A DNA stretch of 64,000 nt from Mucilaginibacter sp. 14171R-50 (GCF_010093045.1 NZ_CP048115.1:2666001-2730000), one strand, 5' to 3'. Shown: positions 33,202 to 41,626, counted from the stretch's first letter. Numbers and translations are program-made. The notes: generated by a model not told the origin, from the letters alone.

Positions 33202-35094
33202 TTATTTTTTTGCGGCTGGTGCCCATGTATTGTTGCTCATGTCGGCATCCATATAAATACCGTTGTCGAGCGTGATAGATTTTAAGCTCTTGCCCCGTAC
33301 AGATTTGAAAGTCACCAGCGTTTGCTTCTGATTTTTTTCCCAAACGGCAGGGGTTTGGTGTACGGTTTTGGTGGTGCCGTCGGTATAGGTTAAAACCACA
33401 TCAAACGGGATTGCAAAGCCGCCAATGTTGGCTACTGTAAAGGTATAACCATCTTTACCGGTAACTACGTTTTTAACGGCAAGGTCGTTGTAGTTGTTGG
33501 TGAAAAACCAGTTGTTGAAGAACCAGTTCAGGTTGCGGCCCGATACGTTGCTCATCGAGTTAAAATAATCCCATGGGATAGGGTGCTTGCCATGCCAGCG
33601 GTCCATATAGCCGTGCAGCGCTTTCTTGAACAGGTCATCGCCAAGCATATCTTTTAAAGCCAAATAGCTTAATGATGGCTTGCCGTAAGCGTTATTACCA
33701 TAACCTGTTGTTAGTTCGCTGGTTTGGGTAATAACCGGGATGTCCTGGTTGCTCGAGCGGTTATTTATCCACCCGTTAATACGGAATTGTTTGTAAAAAG
33801 CATCGGCCTTTGCCTTGCCTTTTTCGGCAGTGCCTATCAGGTACTCTAATGTAGTTGCCCAGCCTTCGTCCATAAAGGCGTAGCGGGTTTCGTTAATGCC
33901 CATGTAAAACGGAAACCAGGTGTGCGCTATTTCGTGGTCCTGTACCAGTTGCGCAAAACCCGGGTCGCCCATTTGGCTATCGTTAACCATCATGGGGTAT
34001 TCCATATCGGCAAAGCCCTGAAAGGCTGTCATCTTAGGGAAGGGGTAAGGTACGCCCGGCCAGTTATGGCTAAACCAGCCTAAGGCGTTGCGGCCAAATT
34101 GTACAGATTGTTTAAAATCGGTACCCTTAACAGAATAGGCGGCCTGCATGCTTGCACGCCTGCCGGTGCTTTGGTCAACAATAACGCTGCCCGCATCCCA
34201 TATATAATGGTTGCTTAGACCCACGGCAACATCACTGATGTTGGTTGATGTCCATGTCCAGGTGTTCATATTATTTTGCGCGGTAACCTTGTTGCCGGTA
34301 ACTTCGTCAATGGTAGCCACGTGTATAGTGCTGTCGCTGGTCATTGATCGTTGCAGGCGGTCGGCATATTCTTTTTGCAGCACCTGTGTTGGGTTTTGCA
34401 GCGTTCCGGTAGCCCAAACAATAAAGTTTTTTGGTACGGTTACGTTTAGGGTATAATCGTTAAAGTCGTTATAAAACTCCTGGGCATCGGTAAAGGTAAG
34501 GCGGTCCCACCCGTTGTAATCGTCGTAAACCGATACGCGGGGATAAAAATAAGCCAGGTAATAGCTGGTAGAATCTATCTGCCCTTCGCGGCCGCTTTGT
34601 TTCGTTGCGTCAAAGTGCCAAACAATTTTCATCTGGACCGAGTCGTGCGGCATCAGCGGCTTTTTAAGGCCAACACCCTGGTTTGTTGCCGATGCCTGGT
34701 CGTTGTTCCAGTTCTTTTTTTGCCCGTCAATTAAAAAAGTATCTATCTGTATACCCGATGTTAAATAATCAGGCCCGGTATTGCCCATACGGGCGGCGCC
34801 GGGGCGGTGAATGTTTAAGATCAGCTTCATGTTAAGCTGCTTTAACGTATCAGGGCTGTTGTTAATATAAGTAATGGTTTCGGTGCCCTTTACTGTGCTA
34901 AGCGGGGGCGCGGCGGTAATAGAGATATTGTATCGGGCATGGTTTTGCCAGTAGTTTGGCCCGGGCTTACCATCGTGGCTGCGGGTACCTTTATCATACG
35001 CTTTTTGGATGTCGCGGGGTACGTAAAGGCTTTGTGCCTGCAATTGCAGCAGCCCTATGCTGCAAGCGGCAGTTAACAGTAATTTTTTTAACAT
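33202..35094 (-). CDS. Exported M1 family metallopeptidase
   Basis: 630 residues from ATG 35094 (MLKKLLLTAACSIGLLQLQAQ), which gives a proper signal peptide; the frame extends 30 bases further but a promoter box at 35126-35133 would place transcription start below that ATG. An N-terminal beta-sandwich covers about 40-270. The substrate motif is FADMEYPMM, in place of the classical GAMEN. The zinc site is HEIAH (387-391), with Glu410 in DEGWATT, matching HExxH-x18-E. It would act as a periplasmic aminopeptidase, or as an oligopeptide-degrading enzyme. Confidence 0.9.
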   Translation of the reverse strand: MLKKLLLTAACSIGLLQLQAQSLYVPRDIQKAYDKGTRSHDGKPGPNYWQNHARYNISITAAPPLSTVKGTETITYINNSPDTLKQLNMKLILNIHRPGAARMGNTGPDYLTSGIQIDTFLIDGQKKNWNNDQASATNQGVGLKKPLMPHDSVQMKIVWHFDATKQSGREGQIDSTSYYLAYFYPRVSVYDDYNGWDRLTFTDAQEFYNDFNDYTLNVTVPKNFIVWATGTLQNPTQVLQKEYADRLQRSMTSDSTIHVATIDEVTGNKVTAQNNMNTWTWTSTNISDVAVGLSNHYIWDAGSVIVDQSTGRRASMQAAYSVKGTDFKQSVQFGRNALGWFSHNWPGVPYPFPKMTAFQGFADMEYPMMVNDSQMGDPGFAQLVQDHEIAHTWFPFYMGINETRYAFMDEGWATTLEYLIGTAEKGKAKADAFYKQFRINGWINNRSSNQDIPVITQTSELTTGYGNNAYGKPSLSYLALKDMLGDDLFKKALHGYMDRWHGKHPIPWDYFNSMSNVSGRNLNWFFNNWFFTNNYNDLAVKNVVTGKDGYTFTVANIGGFAIPFDVVLTYTDGTTKTVHQTPAVWEKNQKQTLVTFKSVRGKSLKSITLDNGIYMDADMSNNTWAPAAKK

Positions 35095-35125
35095 AGTGTA
35101 TTGGGTTTGTAGTTTGATACGCAAA

Positions 35126-35153
35126 CAAATGTAGGATATATTATAACAAACAA
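35126..35153 (-). promoter_or_regulatory. Candidate promoter of the M1 peptidase gene
   Basis: On the minus strand, TTG (35153-35151) is followed after 17 bases by TACATTTG (35133-35126), a full match to TAnnTTTG. Transcription would begin near 35120. Confidence 0.55.
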
Positions 35154-35263
35154 TTAGATATTCAGGTAAACGAATTGTTACACGGGATGCTTGTTTACCG
35201 GGCTTTAATTATTTTTCTTTGTTGTAAGTTATTTTAGTAGGGGTATTAAATAACTATACAAAG

Positions 35264-35281
35264 CCGGGCCTTATGGTCCGG
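35264..35281. terminator. Hairpin between the DUF892 and M1 peptidase genes
   Basis: CCGGGCC (35264-35270) pairs with GGTCCGG (35275-35281) through one G-T pair and a TTAT loop. The better T tail is on the plus strand, but the gene that ends here is on the minus strand. Confidence 0.55.
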
Positions 35282-35307
35282 TTTTGTTTTTTATGCCGTT
35301 TATGCTA

Positions 35308-35811
35308 TTAGCCGGTAATATATTCCTTAGCTATCAGCGTAAATAGCTTATCATTATCTGCCGATTCATCAAAATTCTCCGTCAGCAGCTGCTTCACCTC
35401 GTCATACTTCAACATCTTGGCAATCATAATAAGCATGCGGTATGATGTAATGTTGATGTGCTCCAGTATCTGGATATAAAGCATTACGTCAAGGTCATTA
35501 AGCAGCGGTATGTTTTGCGTTTCATCAAGGCAAAACTCATCTTTTACAATTGATTTTATCGGGTTGCAAACCTCCGGCGAGGGCGTCTCGCCCAACAGCT
35601 TGTATATCTCCTCCATCCGGCTTATCTGCCTTTTAACATCCTCGCTAAACTCGTCTATGGCAAGTTCCAGCCCTTTAAATGATGCCATGGCCGTAAGATT
35701 GGCCGTATGCTGGTGTAAAAAACGTTTGCCGTTGTAAATGCGTGTTAAATGATGTAGAAATATCAGCTTTAAAAAAGCTGCGTCGGGGGCTGGGGAATTA
35801 ATGGGTTCCAT
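35308..35811 (-). CDS. DUF892 / YciE-YciF-like ferritin-fold protein
   Basis: 167 residues from ATG 35811 (MEPINSPAPDAAFLKLIFLHHLTRIYNGKRFL); a longer frame to 35841 adds ten residues. The four-helix pattern with LIFLHHLTRIYN, EDVKRQISRMEEIYKLLGE, YIQILEHINITSYRML and ADNDKLFTLIAKEYI matches DUF892 proteins (YciE/YciF), a ferritin-like family linked to stress. The usual metal-ligand acids are only partly present (His in LEHINI, Glu in SRMEEI), so metal binding is uncertain. Confidence 0.7.
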   Translation of the reverse strand: MEPINSPAPDAAFLKLIFLHHLTRIYNGKRFLHQHTANLTAMASFKGLELAIDEFSEDVKRQISRMEEIYKLLGETPSPEVCNPIKSIVKDEFCLDETQNIPLLNDLDVMLYIQILEHINITSYRMLIMIAKMLKYDEVKQLLTENFDESADNDKLFTLIAKEYITG

Positions 35812-35941
35812 GCGCTTAATTAATTGTGATGGGCAACACAAAAGTCCGTTTTCTTTTTTAATAACGAAACAATTGCCCGGTAAAGTTATATTTAATTATT
35901 GATGTATGGATTATTAATCAATTGCTACTTATTATTGCACC

Positions 35942-36886
35942 ATGAGATATAAATTAGGCGATTTTGTACGCTTTGTTGACGAAAAGCTGGAAGGGTATGT
36001 AACCAATATTATTGACGAACAGATGATTGGCGTTACTGTTGAGGACGATTTTGAGATACCCGTATTGGCCGGCAAGGTTACGTATGTGCACGGCCACGGT
36101 GCCGCAAGTCATGATGAAGAGTACATTCCCGAGGTAAAGCCAACCGGCGAGTTTAAAAGTAAAGGTATACATGTTGCCGTGGTTGCCGACGCAAAGGCAA
36201 ACGCGCTTGTGCATTTATATATGGTAAACGAAACATCGTACCAGCTACTGGCATCGCTTACCACGCAGCGGCAAAAGGATTATAAGGGCGAGTTTGCCGG
36301 TATTATTGAACCTAATGGTGTTGCAAAAGTTTATTCGGCCAAATTATCTGAACTGCAGCTGTGGCCAAAGTTTATATTCCAGGTGATATTTTTTACAAAG
36401 CAGAACCAGCCGGCGGTTGAGCCGCTTAATGTAAGCGAGCAATTTAAAGCCAAGGATTTTTCGGGCGCTAAAAAGTTGGTGCCTTATATAAAACAGCAGG
36501 GCTGGATGATACAGCTTGACGAACCCGAACTGATCATTGATGCTGAAAAGCTAAAGGAAAGCTTTTTTAAACCCGCCGAAGAAAAGCAGCAAACCGTTGC
36601 CAAACCAGTTGCCGAGCTTGACCTGCATATTGAGAAACTGCGCGACGATTACCAGTTTTTAAGCAGCAGCGAGATATTGAACATACAAACCGATCATTTT
36701 AAGAAAGCGCTTGATGCCGCAATTGTGCATCAAATGCCCGATATCACCTTTATCCATGGCACCGGCAACGGTATATTAAAGCACGAACTGCATAAGCTAT
36801 TAAGCAAGCATCCTAAAGTTCAAACCTTTATGGATGCCCGTAAAGAGAAGTTTGGGTATGGGGCCACTAAGGTGATCTTAAAATAG
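35942..36886 (+). CDS. DUF2027 and Smr domain protein
   Basis: 314 residues. The N-terminal part (MRYKLGDFVRFVDEKLEGYVTNII...VLAGKVTYVHG) is the MutS2-like KOW/DUF2027 region typical of Bacteroidota. The middle is a beta-sandwich. The C-terminal 90 residues form an Smr domain: ELDLHIEKL, then FIHGTGNGILKHEL with the HGxGxG loop, and the KFGYGATKVIL end. Smr domains bind nucleic acids and often nick them. It lies convergent with the rhodanese gene, five bases apart. Confidence 0.9.
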   Translation: MRYKLGDFVRFVDEKLEGYVTNIIDEQMIGVTVEDDFEIPVLAGKVTYVHGHGAASHDEEYIPEVKPTGEFKSKGIHVAVVADAKANALVHLYMVNETSYQLLASLTTQRQKDYKGEFAGIIEPNGVAKVYSAKLSELQLWPKFIFQVIFFTKQNQPAVEPLNVSEQFKAKDFSGAKKLVPYIKQQGWMIQLDEPELIIDAEKLKESFFKPAEEKQQTVAKPVAELDLHIEKLRDDYQFLSSSEILNIQTDHFKKALDAAIVHQMPDITFIHGTGNGILKHELHKLLSKHPKVQTFMDARKEKFGYGATKVILK

Positions 36887-36891
36887 CCGGC

Positions 36892-37362
36892 TCACTTTGA
36901 TTCGACAGGATAATTTTTGTCGATCCAGTTTGTTTTTAAATTTACCGGCAGGTTTAATAATTTAATATTGGTAAATCCCAGTTTGGTCAACTCGGCAAAG
37001 GCCGGCCTTATGTTAGGGCATTTTGCAAACGGGCAGCATCCGCAGTAAAAAACCACCATTTGGTTTTTTGGAGTGGCCGAAAGCTTTGCTTTCAATATTG
37101 CTAAGTTTTTGTTATTGCCAACCGGCCCTATATGCGTGGCTCCTTTGATATCGTCAACAACCCCAATGTTCAATATAACAGGCTGATGGGCGCCATTAGC
37201 CATCATAATATTTGCCAAGGCAGCAGGTTCAATCAACTGGCTGTTAAGCCATGGGTTATCCGCGCCTGGCAGCGTCAATGGTTTGGCGTAGGTTTGGGCA
37301 TACAGGCTGCAAACCGGTATGGTAAATAAACCCAAAAGTATTATCAGAAGGCGTTTTTTCAT
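36892..37362 (-). CDS. Exported rhodanese-like protein
   Basis: 156 residues with a signal peptide (RLLIILLGLFTIPVCSLYAQ). The rhodanese-like fold is suggested by ILNIGVVDDIKGATHIG and the active loop VVFYCGCCPFAKCPN, where the Cys after FY would carry the persulfide. Four Cys residues are clustered in the loop, which is unusual. It would act in the periplasm in sulfur transfer or redox. It is next to the arsenic operon, though on the opposite strand. Confidence 0.8.
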   Translation of the reverse strand: MKKRLLIILLGLFTIPVCSLYAQTYAKPLTLPGADNPWLNSQLIEPAALANIMMANGAHQPVILNIGVVDDIKGATHIGPVGNNKNLAILKAKLSATPKNQMVVFYCGCCPFAKCPNIRPAFAELTKLGFTNIKLLNLPVNLKTNWIDKNYPVESK

Positions 37363-37550
37363 GAATTATATCAAAATTGTGGTGTAGCGCAATATACCAA
37401 GATTACAGCAGAAACAGGCAAGTACCGGCGAACGGGGCAGAAGACTTGCCCCGGGCAATCAATCAGTTTTGTCCAAATGCCGTTTGATACGATTCGGTTT
37501 TTGTGTATTGCCGTTGGCAAAGCGAAAAAAATAGAAAATTTCATTTTATC

Positions 37551-37582
37551 ATATATTAATCGTAATATTGCGATTAATATAT
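37551..37582 (+). promoter_or_regulatory. arsR operator (12-bp inverted repeat)
   Basis: ATATATTAATCG (37551-37562) and CGATTAATATAT (37571-37582) are perfect inverted arms around TAATATTG. The start codon of arsR (37581) lies inside the right arm, so bound repressor would block transcription start or early elongation. The same core occurs again before the next gene. Confidence 0.8.
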
Positions 37583-37910
37583 GGGCATTACCAAAACCGA
37601 TATTTTTAACGAACAGCAAAATAAGCTGGCTATGCAGCTAAAGGCAATTGCGCATCCGGCGCGTATCGCCATATTGCAGCACCTTATTAAAGCCAATGCC
37701 TGTATCTGCGGCGACCTGGTGGGCGAGTTGGGTTTAGCCCAGGCAACCATATCGCAGCATTTAAAGGAACTGAAAAGTGCCGGCCTGATACAAGGAACTA
37801 TAGAGGGGGTGAGCGTTTGCTATTGTATTGAGCCCATCGCATGGAAAAATTTACAAAACGAGATTGATAGCATGTTTGCATCTTACAAAGGCGCGAACCA
37901 TTGCTGTTAA
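37581..37910 (+). CDS. arsR: ArsR-family arsenic-responsive repressor
   Basis: 109 residues with a winged helix (LKAIAHPARIAILQHLIK...AQATISQHLKELKSAGLIQG). A metalloid-binding Cys41-x-Cys43 pair (NACICGDL) is in the position of the classical ELCVCDL helix, and the C-terminus ends HCC, adding two possible ligands. Binding of arsenite should release it from DNA. It heads an operon with a DUF6428 gene, arsenate reductase and Acr3 exporter, and its start sits in its own operator, which indicates autoregulation. Confidence 0.93.
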   Translation: MGITKTDIFNEQQNKLAMQLKAIAHPARIAILQHLIKANACICGDLVGELGLAQATISQHLKELKSAGLIQGTIEGVSVCYCIEPIAWKNLQNEIDSMFASYKGANHCC

Positions 37911-37924
37911 AAAAATTTAACGAT

Positions 37925-37948
37925 ATTAATCGTAATATTGCGATTGAT
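37925..37948 (+). promoter_or_regulatory. Second ArsR operator copy
   Basis: ATTAATCG-TAATATTG-CGATTGAT repeats the core of the arsR operator exactly over AATCGTAATATTGCGATT, with one mismatch in the outer arm. It lies 15 bases before the DUF6428 start, so the downstream genes may also have their own regulated promoter. Confidence 0.75.
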
Positions 37949-37962
37949 TTAACTGATAAACA

Positions 37963-38517
37963 ATGGAAAATTTAAAATGGGCTGCTTTTAAACAACAGTT
38001 ACAGGCAAACCCCAATCTGGCGCTGCAATTTCAATACGCGCAAGACCAGTGGGTAGATGCCTCTTATCACATCACCGAAATTAAACAGGCGCCAATAACC
38101 TCGGTTGATTGCGGCGGGGTGATGAATAAGTGGACAGAAGTTATCGTACAGTTATATGAGCCGCAAGCGCAGCAGGATAGGGCCATGCCGGTGAGCAAAG
38201 CCCTGTCTATCATCCAGGTTGTTGAAAAAGTGCTGCCTTTAGAGGCTGAGGGTATTGTAAAGATCGAGTTCGGAAACTCACAATACGATACCCGCCAGAT
38301 GCTTCCCCGGAGCATAACGGCCGATGGCGATAACCTGGTGGTTGACCTGCGGCCCGATACCGTACAATGTAAGGCAATAGAGCGGGGCGGGAGCTGCGGT
38401 ACTGATGATAAGGGCGAAGAATGCTGCACGCCTGCCGTTCAAATTAAACCTGTGGTACAATTTAAAAACCTTACCGATAACACAACATGCTGCACACCGG
38501 GCGGCGGGTGCTGCTAA
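37963..38517 (+). CDS. DUF6428 family protein of the ars operon
   Basis: 184 residues. The first about 130 are a compact alpha/beta domain (AQDQWVDASYHITEIKQAPITSVDCGG, VEKVLPLEAEGIVKIEFGN), matching the DUF6428 proteins found with arsR and arsenate reductase in Bacteroidota. The tail is Cys-rich: SCGTDDKGEECCTPA, then CCTPGGGCC at the end, about nine Cys in 55 residues, apart from the Cys in SVDCGG. It may bind arsenite or another thiophilic metal, or act as a chaperone to the exporter. That role is inference; the domain function is not known. Confidence 0.8.
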   Translation: MENLKWAAFKQQLQANPNLALQFQYAQDQWVDASYHITEIKQAPITSVDCGGVMNKWTEVIVQLYEPQAQQDRAMPVSKALSIIQVVEKVLPLEAEGIVKIEFGNSQYDTRQMLPRSITADGDNLVVDLRPDTVQCKAIERGGSCGTDDKGEECCTPAVQIKPVVQFKNLTDNTTCCTPGGGCC

Positions 38518-38522
38518 ATCAT

Positions 38523-38939
38523 ATGAAAAACGTATTGGTATTGTGCACCGGCAACAGTTGCCGCAGCCAGATAGCAGAAGGTTACCTGCGCCATTTTGCA
38601 GGTGAAAAGGCGAACGTATATAGCGCCGGGATCGAAACGCATGGTGTTAACACGATGGCGGTAATGGTAATGGCCGACGATGGCATAGACATATCTGCAC
38701 ATAAATCAAACCATGTTGACGAATATTTGAACATTCCGTTTGACTATGTTATTACCGTGTGTGATAACGCTCAGGAAGCCTGCCCTTATTTCCCCGGGGA
38801 TGTTCATCGTTTTCATCATAACTTCCAAGATCCGGCAAAAGCGAAGGGCAACCATGAAGAAGTGGTAAATGAGTTTAAACGCGTACGCGATATGATCAAG
38901 ATCTTCGCCGCCAACTTTGTAAAAGAAAACATCCGGTAA
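38523..38939 (+). CDS. arsC: Arsenate reductase (low-molecular-weight phosphatase type)
   Basis: 138 residues from ATG 38523 ([16 protein letters not shown]); the upstream frame adds twelve residues overlapping the previous gene. The P-loop CTGNSCRS (8-15) is the CX5R motif with catalytic Cys8. Further Cys in [13 protein letters not shown] would relay the disulfide, as in thioredoxin-coupled ArsC. It reduces arsenate to arsenite in the cytoplasm for export. It starts five bases after the DUF6428 stop and is followed two bases later by the exporter gene. Confidence 0.93.
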   Translation: MKNVLVLCTGNSCRSQIAEGYLRHFAGEKANVYSAGIETHGVNTMAVMVMADDGIDISAHKSNHVDEYLNIPFDYVITVCDNAQEACPYFPGDVHRFHHNFQDPAKAKGNHEEVVNEFKRVRDMIKIFAANFVKENIR

Positions 38940-38941
38940 AC

Positions 38942-40012
38942 ATGACCGCTAACAATTGCGCGCCCGCAGCTAATCGTAAAAAGCTGGGCTTTTTAGACCG
39001 CTACCTAACTTTATGGATATTTCTTGCAATGGGTGCGGGCATCGGTATAGGGTATTATGTGCCTTCGGCCCCTGCCTATATCAACTCGTACACGGCAGGT
39101 ACTACCAATGTACCATTAGCTATTGGCTTGATATTAATGATGTATCCGCCCCTGGCCAAGGTGAAATACGAAAGCCTGGGGCGGGTGTTCAGTAATATCA
39201 AAGTACTTAGCCTCTCGCTCCTTTTAAATTGGATAATAGGGCCGGTGCTGATGTTTGTTTTAGCCGTGGTGTTTCTGCACGATAAACCGGAGTATATGAC
39301 AGGGTTGATATTGATAGGGCTGGCCCGGTGCATAGCTATGGTTATTGTTTGGAACGAATTAGCCGATGGCAACCGCGAATACGCCGCCGGGTTGGTAGCG
39401 CTCAACAGTGTGTTTCAGGTGTTGTTATACAGCGTTTATGCCTACGTGTTTATTACTTTGCTGCTGCCAATGGTAGGTATGAAAAGCGAGGTAGTGAGTA
39501 TCACAATGACGCAGATAGCAAAGTCGGTAGGGGTATACCTGGGCATACCTTTCGCGGCGGGTGTTATAAGCCGTTACGGGTTAGTAAGGCTTAAAGGCGA
39601 AGAATGGTTCCGCACGAAGTTTTTGCCTGCAGTATCACCCATAACACTCATTGCGCTGCTGTTTACCATAGTGGTAATGTTCAGCTTAAAAGGACAGTTG
39701 ATAATTCAGATCCCATTTGACGTGGTACGTATTGCCATCCCCTTGGCTATATATTTTGCTATCATGTTTTTGGTTAGTTTTTTTGCCGGCAAATCTATAG
39801 GAGCCGATTATTCTAAAAATGCATCTATTGCCTTTACCGCAGCGGGCAACAACTTTGAGCTGGCCATAGCGGTGGCTATTGGCGTTTTCGGTATAAATTC
39901 CGGCGAAGCATTTGCCGGGGTTATTGGCCCGCTTGTTGAAGTACCCGCTTTAATATTATTAGTAAAGGTATCGTTGTGGCTGCGGGATAAGTATTATACA
40001 AGAACAATGTAA
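38942..40012 (+). CDS. arsB: Acr3-family arsenite efflux transporter
   Basis: 356 residues with about ten membrane helices. The Acr3 signature [30 protein letters not shown] carries the conserved Cys needed for arsenite transport, and the second half has [19 protein letters not shown]. It exports arsenite with the proton gradient. Acr3 proteins are named arsB or acr3 in annotation. It is the last gene of the ars operon, translated almost without a gap after arsC. Confidence 0.94.
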   Translation: MTANNCAPAANRKKLGFLDRYLTLWIFLAMGAGIGIGYYVPSAPAYINSYTAGTTNVPLAIGLILMMYPPLAKVKYESLGRVFSNIKVLSLSLLLNWIIGPVLMFVLAVVFLHDKPEYMTGLILIGLARCIAMVIVWNELADGNREYAAGLVALNSVFQVLLYSVYAYVFITLLLPMVGMKSEVVSITMTQIAKSVGVYLGIPFAAGVISRYGLVRLKGEEWFRTKFLPAVSPITLIALLFTIVVMFSLKGQLIIQIPFDVVRIAIPLAIYFAIMFLVSFFAGKSIGADYSKNASIAFTAAGNNFELAIAVAIGVFGINSGEAFAGVIGPLVEVPALILLVKVSLWLRDKYYTRTM

Positions 40013-40136
40013 GCAGATAGGGTCTTTCGTAACGTTGATGCAATTATTCATGCTCTTTTTTATTGGGTTTAGACTGTTTGGCATAAAAAATGTTATTCAA
40101 TAGTTAATAAATATAAACCATTAAATAATATACAGC

Positions 40137-40697
40137 ATGAAAAAGTTAAGTTTAATAATGGCTGCGGCTGTTACTGCCTGCGCCATTAACTATGCCGCAG
40201 CCAAAGATCATAAAACATTTGCTACAGACAGGGCGGTATTATCTACCGGAAACTTAACCGTTAACCAGGACACGGTACCCAAAAAGCGGAAGGCGCCAAA
40301 AACAACAAACCCAGCTACACCGCAAAGCCCTATCGTACCGACCCCTACTAACCCGCAGAGCCCAACAAGCCCGGCAACGCCTACTATACCAAATAATCCA
40401 ACAAATCCAACAAATCCAAGTTACCCAACCACACCAACAAATCCTACGGCGCCAACCAGCCCTACTAACCCAACGGTGCCTGCAAGCCCTACTGTACCGC
40501 CTGCTACACCAATGACGCCTACAAGTCCTGCTGTACCACCTGCTACGCCAATGACGCCTACAAGCCCTGCAATGCCGCCTGCTACGCCCACTACAACACC
40601 AACAACCCGGCCCGCCGGAACACCCGCTACAAGCCCGGGCACAACACCAACAACAAGCCCGTCGCCGGCCCCGGCAACCCGGCCTGCAGGTAAATAA
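40137..40697 (+). CDS. Exported Pro/Thr-rich repeat protein
   Basis: 186 residues. A signal peptide (LSLIMAAAVTACAINYAAAK) is followed by a short polar region with a basic KKRKAPK, then about 120 residues built only from P, T, S, N and A in PTNP, PATPMTPTSPA and similar units. The tract must be extended and disordered, like a wall or surface spacer. The repeated DNA could vary in copy number. No enzyme motif is present, and the function is unknown. A strong terminator follows. Confidence 0.7.
   Translation: MKKLSLIMAAAVTACAINYAAAKDHKTFATDRAVLSTGNLTVNQDTVPKKRKAPKTTNPATPQSPIVPTPTNPQSPTSPATPTIPNNPTNPTNPSYPTTPTNPTAPTSPTNPTVPASPTVPPATPMTPTSPAVPPATPMTPTSPAMPPATPTTTPTTRPAGTPATSPGTTPTTSPSPAPATRPAGK
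40497..40592 (+). repeat. 39-bp tandem repeat coding for PPATPMTPTSPAV/M
   Basis: Two full 39-base units (40497-40535, 40536-40574) and a half unit follow each other with few mismatches. Their length is a multiple of three, so unit gain or loss keeps the frame. Confidence 0.75.
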
Positions 40698-40722
40698 AAT
40701 AATAGCTTACATGTGTAAATGC

Positions 40723-40757
40723 GAGACCGGTGCAAAGCTTAAGCTTTCGCCGGTCTC
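40723..40757. terminator. Bidirectional terminator
   Basis: GAGACCGG (40723-40730) pairs with CCGGTCTC (40750-40757); the loop holds the palindrome AAAGCTTAAGCTTT. A T run follows on the plus strand. It separates the convergent Pro/Thr gene and SRPBCC gene. Confidence 0.8.
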
Positions 40758-40766
40758 TTTTTCGCA

Positions 40767-41204
40767 TCAGTCAGTTTCTGTTTCCACAAACTCTTTAAGG
40801 CTAATGCCCAGTATGTGGTTCCAGCCTTTGGTGAAGCTTTCTATAGCAAAATCCGGCCCGTTCTGCGGGAAGGTTTCCAAACCGGTGTGGGTAATGCGCA
40901 CCAGTGTTTTATCACCCTCGGCAAAAAGTTCAAAGCTAACCTCCGAACTGCCGCTAAAGCCTTCGTATGCCCAGGTATAACTTAATTTCCGTTCGGGCTC
41001 AACAGCGGTAACCCGGCAATTGTGTACATATTTTTCGCCTTTGCTGCCCTGGCCTGTAAAGCTGAACTCAAACCCCACGCGGGGTTCAAAATTTTCCAGC
41101 TGAAAATACCATTTCTTCATTTTATCGTTATCGGTTAAAGCCTGCCATATGCGGCCTGCAGGGGCATTAAGCGTACGCTCAACTATCAGTGGTTTCGTTT
41201 CCAT
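40767..41204 (-). CDS. SRPBCC (AHSA1-like) domain protein
   Basis: 145 residues of the START/SRPBCC superfamily, AHSA1 type: VERTLNAPAGRIWQALTDNDKMKKWYF at the N-terminus, LSYTWAYEGFSGSSEVSFELFAEGDKTLVRITHTGLE in the centre and a C-terminal helix GPDFAIESFTKGWNHILG. The fold forms a ligand cavity; the ligand is unknown. It is downstream of an ArsR-type regulator, with a three-base gap, a pairing seen very widely in bacteria. Confidence 0.9.
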   Translation of the reverse strand: METKPLIVERTLNAPAGRIWQALTDNDKMKKWYFQLENFEPRVGFEFSFTGQGSKGEKYVHNCRVTAVEPERKLSYTWAYEGFSGSSEVSFELFAEGDKTLVRITHTGLETFPQNGPDFAIESFTKGWNHILGISLKEFVETETD

Positions 41205-41207
41205 AAA

Positions 41208-41540
41208 TTATTTAAGTTTTGTTTTTTGTTCTATTTCTTCCTGCTCCAGAAAATTCTCTAAAGCGTTCAGTTTACTTGTCCAAAAGGCGCGGTACTGGTC
41301 GGTCCATTTGGCTACCTGTTCAAGGTTTTTTAGCTCCGCTCGGCAATAGCGTTCGCGACCCTGCTGTTTTATGGTGATAAGCCCGCATTGGGTAAGTATC
41401 TTGATATGCTTTGATACTGCAGGGCGGCTGATATCAAAGCTATCGGCGATAGCGTTCAGGTTCATTTGCTGGCCGGCCAGCAGGTTTATAATCTGGCGCC
41501 GGGTAGGGTCGGCAATAGCCTGGAAAACATCTCGTCTCAT
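41208..41540 (-). CDS. ArsR-type winged-helix regulator paired with SRPBCC protein
   Basis: 110 residues. A winged helix-turn-helix (FQAIADPTRRQIINLLAGQQMNLNAIADSFDISRPAVSKHIKILTQCGL) belongs to the ArsR family. The metal-binding CxC motif is absent, so this is not a metalloid sensor. The following C-terminal helix is basic. The pair probably responds to a small molecule held by the SRPBCC protein; this is inference. Tandem GTAAC elements upstream could be its operator. Confidence 0.9.
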   Translation of the reverse strand: MRRDVFQAIADPTRRQIINLLAGQQMNLNAIADSFDISRPAVSKHIKILTQCGLITIKQQGRERYCRAELKNLEQVAKWTDQYRAFWTSKLNALENFLEQEEIEQKTKLK

Positions 41541-41551
41541 TATTAAAATAT

Positions 41552-41595
41552 GTTACCGTTTGGTTACAAATATATATATGTTACCATTCGGTTAC
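41552..41595 (-). promoter_or_regulatory. Tandem GTAAC elements, likely operator of the ArsR-SRPBCC pair
   Basis: Two 16-base units, GTTACCGTTTGGTTAC (41552-41567) and GTTACCATTCGGTTAC (41580-41595), are 28 bases apart with an A/T tract between. Read on the minus strand, each holds GTAAC twice with an 11-base period, about one helix turn. They lie just upstream of the regulator's start at 41540. Confidence 0.65.
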
Positions 41596-41626
41596 GCAAA
41601 ATAAAAAATAAATTTTTTTGTTCACT

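Noticed and set aside
37925-37948. Second arsR palindrome as a terminator of arsR
   Set aside because: There is no T run and its core is identical to the site at the arsR start, so an operator is the better reading.
40421-40735. Gly/Val-rich 104-codon frame opposite the Pro/Thr gene
   Set aside because: Its composition is the direct reverse of Pro/Thr codon repeats, while the plus-strand product has a proper signal peptide.
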